Source: Gymnopilus junonius
Taxonomy: Eukaryota; Basidiomycota; Agaricomycetes; Agaricales; Galerinaceae
Direction: 5' to 3'
NCBI GenBank assembly: GCA_015501075.1
Contig: JADNYJ010000107.1
Location: 1 to 64,000, forward strand
Length of the DNA: 64,000 bases
The translations under genes were made by a program, and so were the position numbers. The notes under the pieces were generated by a model. That model searched no databases. It saw only the letters and a program-made list of their open reading frames with translations, and was not told the DNA's origin. Shown here piece by piece: positions 55,719-64,000 of the stretch (positions are counted from its first letter, which is position 1; each line of letters starts with the position of its first letter).

Positions 55719-57300
55719 TCATCGAGCACTCAAAATATGTCAGTTGCATCATTGCCTTTTCTATGGGTGCCCGTTAAGAGCCCTTACTATATATTCTTCA
55801 CGTAAATTATTCTTCAATAGCCGATCTGCGAGCATCTGAGTTGTCTTCAGTTCGAGTGTCCAAATTCATTCAAAAGAACAAATGCGTTCTTTTCTTCATA
55901 TGCATTATACATAAATTTAATATCACGTACTGATACCGAGCTGATGCGGAGCAAAAATTGCATGAGACGGTGCGCAGAGTGGACTTTGGCCATGCAAATG
56001 ATCAATCAAAGTAATGTGCGCCACACAAACAGCAAAGCTCGTGCAGCTGAATTAGAAAAGAAACAGCACTTTTAATCCTTTCATTGAAAAGACTGTAGTA
56101 GTAATAATCATCTTGACTAGGTCAATAAAGTGTGAGGAAGAAGAATGAGAGCCACGAAGGTAACGGCACTTGTTCACATCCCCGGACCTTCTCCTCCATC
56201 CCCGTTTCCAAATCGCATTCAAAAAAAGCGGTAAAATTTCGAAACACTCACCCTTGCGACACCCATCAAGGGTCCTGTCAGACTATTATGTTTGCTTCTA
56301 GTTCGAGAATTCTGCGCTTGGAAGATGGAATTTCGAGCAGGTTGCACATTTGTTGTCCATCCTCGCTTCGCAATTAGTGAATCCTCTCGTTTCTGCACTT
56401 CGAATAAAATTTCCCTTCATTTACAGGGGGTATCGAAGCTCCGGTATCGTAATATGTGGTCTGGACCACCCTCTTTCGAGCTGAGCCCCCAGTTTCAATG
56501 GTGTACGTAGTACTTGCATAGATCTGTTTGCAAGGGTTTCTTTAAATCTCAAGTTAAAACGAATGCCACTAAACTTGTCTTCAAGGTGTAAATATTGTGA
56601 TCTATCTCAACTGGTAGGCATTGGACTCAGTCCTACAGCCACATAAGAATATAATTTACAAGCGAAAGAAACGGGAATGGAGAAAGGAAGGGAGGTGGTG
56701 AAATGACGGAGGCTCGCTTAACACTACAATCTCAGGGTCTCGATATCCGCCCACTCCTCCTACCTCCATTCGACCTATGATACACGCTGCTTCAGATACC
56801 TATGAATGTGTATAAAAGCCCTGCACATCCAACCGAATTCTCCAGGCTCTCAGCCTTCTCCTCCTCCTCCTCCTCCTCCACTACCTTTCCTCCTCCTCCC
56901 GTACGCCTTCGACACTCCTCACCCTCGGGATTGAGCTCGATGTCGGTGTAGTTGATACACGGGTAAGTCTTCAACTGCTCATCTTCGTGTTCAGGTTGCC
57001 TTGATGGAGTCTCCCGATCAGCAAAGGGCGGCGTTTAATACCTCAATTTCGAGGTAAGTGACAACCTCATAACGAAGAAACCTTGCTGACATACCTCTGA
57101 GTCTCCAGCGACCGCCTCTCACACTCTCGCTTGTCCACTGAATCAGGAACGAATACTGGGAGACAGGTAAGTATTCACTTCAAGCTGTGAAGTACTTGAC
57201 TAACCTTCCATCCCAATCCATTTGTAGCATCACCTTGTCCCGTCTCCCTCAGACTCTCAAAGTAACAGGACGTCATAGGCCGCCTTGGACGACCTCCACA
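55719..57300. other. Spacer between duplication copies
   Basis: No gene supported. Frames at 56132-56510 lack motifs. A CTC trinucleotide run occurs at about 56850-56882. From about 56940 on, several good GTAAGT and AG sites suggest exons of a gene I cannot assemble. Confidence 0.3.
56850..56882. repeat. CTC trinucleotide microsatellite
   Basis: A run of CTC units with one or two interruptions; low complexity. Confidence 0.8.
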
Positions 57301-57439
57301 CGGGTTCTAGGAGATAGGTGAGTGCTCAAATTGCTCCTGATCGACAAAAAGCTTACCTCTCCACCCACACCCGTCTCGCCATCCAGGATGAAGTACAGGG
57401 GCTACAGGAAAGGCCAGTTGTGGATTACGACGCCTAAAG

Positions 57440-58240
57440 ATGGCGCCGACCTTCACTGTGCCCCAGCAGCCTTCCTGGACCCGCCGCCGCTCCCACCACC
57501 CATTCCCGCCACCCACAACTCGCGCTGACTCCTGTTCCGCAGGTGCTGGTACGCCTACCGACTCCCATACCTCCCTCCTCAGGTGCTCCCATATCCGCTT
57601 ACGCGTCGTACTGCCTTCCACTGGGATATCTAGCTCCAGGAGACAAGAGCCTGTCGTGGTCGACTGCTCTAGATGAAAGGTGAGGCCTTTTCAGGAATCA
57701 GCCATAGACTTACCCTTGGCCCCACACCCGCAAAGGGACGGTATGCACGCTATGCGTCCTCGACATGAATCCTCGCCGCCCAGCACTCGCGCTAGAGGGT
57801 GCTCTCGAGTCCTGGTACGCCTACAGACTCCGATAAGCTCCTGACCACCCCAGCCCTCTTCCGATCCCACAGCGCCCGCCACCAACCGTCCTCGCTGCCC
57901 AGAACTCGTGCTGATTGTTCCCCAAATGCTGGTAAACCCACCAACTCGGATTTGAGGATGCGGCACGCTCTTGACGCGGTAGACGGGGCCCAGGAAGCGT
58001 TGACATGTCCAAGAACCATCAGACGGCCGCCAAGCACCCGTTTTGTTATCCAGACGCTGTAGGAACGGTAAGCCGTGAGTTCCGACGCCAAAAAGTGAGA
58101 CTGACCTTGATTATGCCCCAGCCGTCTTCCTCAACCTGCAGATACCACCACCCATCCCTGCCGCCCAGAACACATGCCAACATCTGTTCCCGAGGTCCTG
58201 GTGAACCTCCCAACTCCGATCCGTGAATACGACAAGCTCT
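57440..58240 (-). repeat. Degenerate coding-like repeat, four units
   Basis: Minus-strand translation gives related blocks: ESVGVPAPAEQESARVVGGG (about 57560-57500), SESVGVPGLESTLARVLGGE (about 57835-57765), SELVGLPAFGEQSARVLGSE (about 57955-57890) and a fainter one near 58150-58230. At DNA level the shared core is a GCCCAGAACTCGTGCTGA-like stretch followed by CCTGGTACGCCTAC. GT and AG sites lie between blocks, so these could be repeated exons of one minus-strand gene, perhaps linked to the gene upstream at 58681-59652. No known domain. Confidence 0.45.
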
Positions 58241-58680
58241 TGACGTCGGAGATGGATCCCATGAAGTGTTGACACCCTTGCAGGGGGGTCAGGCAACCTG
58301 CAGCGAGCTCAAGAGCGATCTACACGCCGGATAAGTACAGTATCACCACAACATTCCACACAACTTACCTCGTCCGAATCCCAACCAACTGCCCGCTCCC
58401 TCACGTTCTACACCCGCCCAGATGTCTGCCAAGGTCGCCGATCGTTATAGCCCTTCAGGTGGTGGTGACGCATAGACGACGGCTGTGGTGGGAGGAGAAA
58501 GACAGGTGGGTGAGCAATGTCAAATCACAGCAGGGGGCGATGATGATGCTTACTCACCTGTTCAAGCCTTCCCGCGAACGGTCCACGAATTTTAAGGGCG
58601 CATCGGTATTGACAGGACAATTCGCATATGATGGCAGGTCGATGGCGTTGGTGACAACGAGGTGCCCCTCTTGGAAGGGA

Positions 58681-59652
58681 CTATTGGTGAAAGAACCGGT
58701 GGGTGACACGTCCAGCTGTAGTTTGAGGCGGAATCACGCAAACGTCATTGTAGTCCTCAACGACAGCGATGATACGAGCAGCGAGGACGAGTCTGCGCAA
58801 TGTAGATGGCTGCGTGCCATCATACACAGCTCGACTTTGATAGGCCTGGACGGCGGGCATGGAAGTTCGTGATAAGGAGGAGATGAGGAGGTGTGGCTGA
58901 AGCAGGTGCAATCGTTCTGTGGGCAAAGGTAAGCGGTGTTGAACGCTGAAAGAGGGCACATACCTAGATTTTTCCAACCCCCAAAACCCATTGCTGCCTT
59001 CTCGATTACTCGTCGATCGTCCTCTGTTGGGACGGGTACCGATATGCTCGATGTTCTTAGGTGGTGGAGGTAGCGATCTGTAAGTAGAGAGGTCAGCTAC
59101 AGGCAAAGTCATGAAAGAAGAAGTGAACTTACTTGACTGACTCCAGGCCGACCTCCTGGCCCTGCGCCACACCACTTTACACTGCCAAATGTCTGTCGCC
59201 GTTGTGACGAGATGTGCTTGCAGAAGACGCCGCCTGGTGGTTCTTCAAGATCGCGCACTTGGTTGGCGGTGTACAGCTGCTGGGAGGTAAGTAAACCAAA
59301 CTTGTTTGAAAAGATAAAGTGAACTTACGCTGGCAACTCGCAAGGTTACTGGACGCGATATGAACACATCCCCACTCTTTCGATCGTCCTCGATTTCGAC
59401 TAGGGTGAAGGCAGTGCTGTGAATAGGGAGTTCAGTTAACATAAGACACCCATTGCGATCCTCCCGATCGCCCTCGATTTCGACTGGGGCCGTTGCTTGA
59501 ACGATGACAAGGCGGTGCAGGTCGGGCCTTGAGATCGTGGCGTCGGCTGGGAAGATGATGGGACAGTGAAGCTGTGAAAAGAACGGTAAGCAAATAATGC
59601 AAGGTTGATAAGAGGAATGCTCACCCAGCATGTAAGGTGTCGACGGAGACAA
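58681..59652 (-). CDS. Hypothetical multi-exon gene
   Basis: Minus-strand exons with consistent splice sites: CPIIFPADATISRPDLHRLV and VQATAPVEIEGDREDRNG; then AFTLVEIEDDRKSGDVFISR; then QLYTANQVRDLEEPPGGVFC with SVKWCGAGPGGRPGVSQ; then LPPPPKNIEHIGTRPNRGRS; and a last exon with LRRLVLAARIIAVVEDYNDV, stop at 58681. Two exons share a VEIE.DR motif, hinting at an internal duplication. Introns of about 50 nt with GTAAGT donors support a gene. Function and start codon unknown. Confidence 0.4.
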
Positions 59653-60066
59653 GGGGAAGGTGTGCCGTGTCCAATCTCGTTACAGAGCGGAAGGATGAGG
59701 GATGATTGGTTTCGGGTCTTTAAAGCTGAGTTTCCTTCCCCCGCCATTATGCCGCTTCTTTTCTTTTCTCGTCTGGTATCTTCTTGTCTCTTCTCATCAC
59801 ACTCGCTTCTTCCCCCCTTTACCGTGGTGCCTATTCTACTATTAGTCCCTTGTTTATGTTTCCCCGTCCCGAAGGCACTTGGTAGTTCAAATTGCAATGT
59901 CCCCTGTAGATTAACTGTGCTAATTTTAGCTCCTCGCACGTCGATCGTTGCCCAAGTGCTTCGGCACCATCTTTCGTTTGCAATGTTTACATACGAAAGT
60001 AACACAGGGTACGGCGGTCCTGGCAGACACGGGTATCCCTCCTTTGTTCCCTATGTTCACCCTCGT

Positions 60067-60069
60067 TTA
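60067..60069. other. Empty site of the Harbinger-like MITE
   Basis: A single TTA in CTCGTTTACATTC, matching the duplicated TTA on each side of the MITE in copy 1. Confidence 0.9.
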
Positions 60070-60074
60070 CATTC

Positions 60075-62112
60075 ATGGCCAACGTTTTCCTTGACGAAAC
60101 CACACCTTCCTTCAAGATCACGGCGGCGGATCCAAGTCTTCAATCCAATGCCTTTATAGGGGGCACAGCACTCCCTCTGGCAGGCGGTACCGTCTCATTA
60201 AGTTTTCAAGGTGTGTTATTCTCATGTCGTCTTCCCATCACGCCCTTCTAATAATGAAACGGGGCCAGGGACATCTGCAGCGTTCTATGGCGAACTGGGA
60301 TCCGCAAATTTCTCCTCCACATTCGCAGAGTTCACAAGTCTCACCATCGACGGCGGGTCTCCCTCCAGCACAACCGTCCCTGAGCAAGGAACCGACAATT
60401 TATTCTACCAAACTCCCACCCTTTCCTCCGGCAGTCATACTGTCAGCTTCTTCACCCTTTCCAACCTCAACTTTGATTTTTTTGTCGTTACTGCGGCGAA
60501 AGATACCAATCTGTCTGGGCAGACATTGATTGTGGACGATACGGATTCTTCAATCGTATATAGCGGGGACTGGACGAAGAACTCGGGTGTTCTGCAAGCA
60601 TCGACAAATTCTCGGACTCCCTATGGAGGTTCAACTCAGAAAACCAATTCAGTAGGCGCCTCAGCTACATTTTCGTTTGCTGGTTCGTCTTCCAATGTCA
60701 AATTTACTTTTCGTTGTCTGACCACCTTTTCCAGGTAGCTCCGTATCTGTACACGGCGTCGTCAACGACGGTCCGATCTCAGTATCATTCATCATGGACG
60801 GCGTGCCATTACCAGCCACCCAGTTCGCAGCCAGCAACGGAAATCTGAATCCTACCTTCACCTGGTACTCGAGCGACTCGCTCACTCCGGGCAACCACAT
60901 TTTGCAGATGAAAGTTGCGGAAACGAGCAGTGCTTTTTTCACACTCGACTATATCTTGTACCAGCCGTCTTTCAGTACTTTGGCGTCGAAGCCAGCACCA
61001 GGCTCGATATCGCCAAGCGCAGATGGCATGACCAGTGGAAGCACAGCCAGCGGAAGCCCGACCAGTGGAAACCCAACCAGTGGAACCCCAACCAGTGGAA
61101 GCTCTACTAGTACGAGTACTTCCACCAGCACTGCATCAACTGGGAAAGGCGTGACCAACATGAGCAGTGGAAGTCCTACTAGTACAGATACAAGTGCCAG
61201 TAACACACCGAGCGGGAATGGGAACGGTACCTCAAATCCTGGTTCGGATACTTCTGGCAGCGGAGTGCCTCCAAGTTCCTCAAAATCCTCAACCTCCCGG
61301 GGGTTATCGTCGGAGCGGTTGTTGGAAGTTTAGCTGTTGTAATCATTCTGGGTCTTCTTTTCTGGTTATGGTGGAAGCGCGCAATTAGGCGGCGCAAAGC
61401 GCATACTGATGGTGAGTCTTTCCTGTGAATTTTCATCCTCATCGTCCTGTAACAGTGACCACATTCTCCCAGCTGACAATGCATATGACTCAAGCACAAC
61501 ACCCGTCCCATTCCCACCTCCGTCTTATGTCGAAAACAGGACGAACGCTTCTTCCGACCTTCTCATGCAAATCGGAAAGCCTTCTCGAAGGATAGATAGC
61601 AATAATATGCCAGGTCCAACAAATGAAGAATCTGGGATGCATATTAGCACACAGTCCTCTTCTTCCTTGTTACGCGGTAAGCCATCATCCATATTTCAGC
61701 TGTTGACTACCCTTACCCCTCTCAAACATTCAGTGGATCCCTTCAATCTCCCCGCTGAGCACACTCACTCCAACCCCTCCCTTCCTCAAAGCAAACTCGA
61801 ACTTTCCCGCCTGCAGTCAATGCAGAACCAACAACCACAGCCATCTGAGCCCCTGGCCCATTTGAGCAAGATGAATTGGCGGGGAACAGAGAAGGTCTAG
61901 AAGGAGATAATCCTCGCGTGCAGGAACTGGTAACAGAGCTGCAGCGAGAACTTGCCAGTAGCAGTTCTGAAGGACGCGATGCCTTGTTACGGGGGCTTCT
62001 AGATCGGAATGCCAACCAGGGTAGAGGTGGTGTCAGCAGGTGGGCAACCAGGCAGAGTACAGCACCATCGACTCTTCCGCCTCCATATGAAATGAAAATG
62101 AATTGTGTGTGA
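60075..62112 (+). pseudogene. Single-pass membrane protein with beta-sandwich ectodomain, copy 2 (frameshifts at TM and tail)
   Basis: Paralog of 50611-52634. The ectodomain is fully open here: MANVFLDETTPSFKITAADP, SAAFYGELGSANFSSTFAEF, LIVDDTDSSIVYSGDWTKNS, and QFAASNGNLNPTFTWYSSDS, the point where copy 1 breaks. The stalk has an extra TSGTP unit. A run of five G at 61299-61303 (six in copy 1) shifts the frame at SRG, so the TM helix is lost and translation stops at SERLLEV. Further on, four C at 61850-61853 (five in copy 1) shift the tail. Without correction the product would be an unanchored ectodomain plus stalk. Confidence 0.72.
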
Positions 62113-63612
62113 TTGCCGTTGCACTCCCTGGGGTCCTCTTCACCTTCCAGCCAATGAGCAGCCTTGAAAAGAGGAGTGACTGAGGTCCATGTTGAAAAGG
62201 AGTGCAAGTCGTTTTTCAGATTTGCAGTGTGCACTGACATAGCTTCCCCGTCCCGAAGGCACTTGGTAGTTTAAAATGGTCTGCAGACCAGCATAGTTTC
62301 ACTCTATCTACGAGTTACAAAGAAAGGTCTATCTACGACTAGGCAGAGTTCAAAAATGGCAAGTTGTTGCTAAATCAGGCAAGGTGAGGACAATCATTCG
62401 ACTTGACTATTCTCGCAAACATACCTGATCCAGCTTAAACGACAGACCCAGTGAGGTCCCAGTTAAGAAACCACTCACTCTTCTGAAATTAATGCTAAAA
62501 CTTTGAGTTAGCATTCACCGGAAATCAAAAAATAGGACTGAATATGTACGCACTTCTTCCCTGGCATCGATTATCCCTTTTACCCAGCACTGATATTGGA
62601 ATTGCGAGATTGGCTCATACTTTTGTCCACTCTGGTCTCACCGTCTATGCAAAAATAAAACTGATAAGCCCTTTGAGACATTGATATGAAAGATATCTGC
62701 TTACCATTGTCTTCCATTCATCACATTTAGATCAAAACCATGGGAGTCATTCTTCCAGCCAAAGCCAAGCTGACGAAAACCTGAGGACAGCCTGAGTTAG
62801 TGAGTAAAATTTGAAAAAATCCAAGTCAACCATCAAACTCACTCCTTCATGAATATTGTGAGCTATGTAGTTGAGGCGATGCTCCAGCCTCCCGGTGATA
62901 TAAAATAGTAATAATCCTAATATAGGTGTAAGTCATCATCGAAAAGTGATCAAAGAGATGGACATACAACAAAGACCCAATTGTCATTGACCATCTACTG
63001 TCCCGCACTCCTCATATTCATGATTTCTGATATTCCTACATAAATTAATACATACAAGTGAGTTCAAATATGATGTAAATAGAGATACAAACTTACCAAG
63101 TTGATCGACGTGGAGGCATGCTCGAAGTTGAGCTTCACATGACAGTATAGAGAGAGGTCTGATCAGGGTAGATGGGTATCAACGACAACATCTTGCAAAG
63201 GATGGACTGTCATAATGACAGTGTGGCGAGGGAAGGAAATTGGGGATCAACCCGCCAGAATGTGGCGACCTTTATACCTGAAATTAAAGGTCAGCTTCCA
63301 TCTGATCAAATGATTTTAGGTAAGTCAAAATCACGCCATACCATGCTAACAAGTTTCAGCCTCACGCTTCATCCTATCCTTTGTCTTCCTTCACGCTTAT
63401 CCGATCAATTCCTGCATTTTGATCCAAGGTTCTAGCACCAAAATTCTGAGCCATTTTTAGATTTTGTATCCCACTGCCAGATAAACTCATTGTCGCCTTT
63501 AGTTGTCCGGAGAGTATGCACTGTGATTGGATTGGATTTGTTTGGAGGTTCACAAATATTAGATGGACAGGTTGATATCTAAGTTAGAGTTTCCAAAGTT
63601 CAGTTCCGAACT
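62113..63612. other. Copy 2 counterpart of 52635-54123
   Basis: Same content as in copy 1, including the possible minus-strand exons and the plus-strand frame at 63172-63435 (NVATFIPEIKGQLPSDQMIL). Conservation in both copies mainly reflects the recent duplication. Confidence 0.35.
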
Positions 63613-63620
63613 CTCAGTTC
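63613..63620. other. Empty site of the hAT-like element
   Basis: Single CTCAGTTC in the position where copy 1 has the hAT element between two CTCAGTTC copies. Confidence 0.9.
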
Positions 63621-64000
63621 GGACCTGAACCGGCTGAACCGAACATTCGGTTCTGTTCTATTCTGGTTTTGTTCAGCTGTGGACCACAGAAATTCTGTTC
63701 TCAGTTCTTATTTTTGGAGATATTTGCGAACTGGGTTCAAACTGAACTTTTACTTACAATTTTAGTAATTTTTTTGGGGTTAAACCAAGGGCAAACGGTC
63801 AAGATACTGAGCTTTTGCGACTTTGATGACCACTATGAGATTTTAGTCGGAGCTTGAATTGACTTACAGCCACACGCATGCAAAAAAAAATCAATACAAA
63901 CTTTATTTCTCTTACTCGCAGCACTCCTGCGTACAATGATGGACTCTGACATGATAGCCAGCTCTGATGTGGACGGATGCTCAAGATGCCAATGAAATAA

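Larger units (their letters stand above)
59738..64000. repeat. Segmental duplication, copy 2 (runs off the window)
   Basis: Direct repeat of 49540-55650 without the MITE and hAT insertions. The two inserts (728 and 1112 bp plus target duplications) account for almost the whole length difference. The right boundary is beyond the window. Confidence 0.92.

Noticed and set aside
59605..60159. 184-codon plus-strand frame across the start of membrane-protein copy 2
   Set aside because: Runs in a different frame from the conserved MANVFLDETTP start and ends in the first exon; a shadow.
1..64000. CRISPR arrays, bacterial operons, riboswitches, tRNA or rRNA genes
   Set aside because: None seen; no spaced direct repeats of CRISPR type and no convincing tRNA cloverleaf on either strand by eye. 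The 33-bp and 57-58-kb repeats are coding-like and not spaced arrays.

Overview
The window reads as nuclear DNA of a filamentous basidiomycete, most likely an Agaricomycete. Genes carry many short (about 45-70 nt) GT-AG introns, bacterial features are absent, and the content is typical of that group: expanded F-box/LRR families, a DUF3533/SNG1-like pair, a Ure2-type GST, an aspzincin (M35) protease, trypsin-like proteases with GDSG motifs, and single-pass membrane proteins with a beta-sandwich ectodomain. All calls come from reading the sequence; no database search was run.

Layout. 0.5-3.1 kb: an intron-rich anion/cation-type MFS permease (minus). 5.1-6.7 kb: a single-exon protein with two nucleotidyltransferase-like halves, the first degenerate. 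7-8.3 kb: F-box/LRR gene. 9.7 kb: a solo LTR. 10.5-15.8 kb: a tandem pair of DUF3533 membrane proteins. 17.5-23.5 kb: F-box genes around a GST. 24.9-30 kb: a secreted M35-like protease gene whose second intron holds a 4.07 kb transposon with about 600-bp terminal inverted repeats, a target-site duplication and its own multi-exon gene. 31.4-33.5 kb: decayed LRR gene. 34.2-36.3 and 47.8-49.5 kb: two paralogous trypsin-like proteases. 37-45 kb: more F-box genes, a small secreted protein gene and a second solo LTR. 45.9-47.1 kb: a secreted precursor with K|R processing sites placed exactly at intron junctions, followed by at least eight cationic 11-residue repeats. This is the best candidate for an undescribed system.

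49.5-64 kb is a direct segmental duplication (copy 1 about 49.54-55.65 kb, copy 2 about 59.74 kb to the window end, offset about 10.2 kb). Each copy carries the same beta-sandwich/TM gene. Copy 1 alone has a PIF/Harbinger-like MITE (TTA duplication) and a hAT-like element (8-bp duplication); copy 2 keeps both empty sites, and the two insertions account for nearly all the length difference.

A theme across the window is apparent one-base, mostly deletion-type frameshifts at or beside short homopolymers in the F-box, LRR, protease, repeat-peptide and duplicated TM genes, while the MFS, nucleotidyltransferase, DUF3533, GST and M35 genes read cleanly. This may be real decay of fast-evolving families or residual assembly error; reads or RNA would decide.
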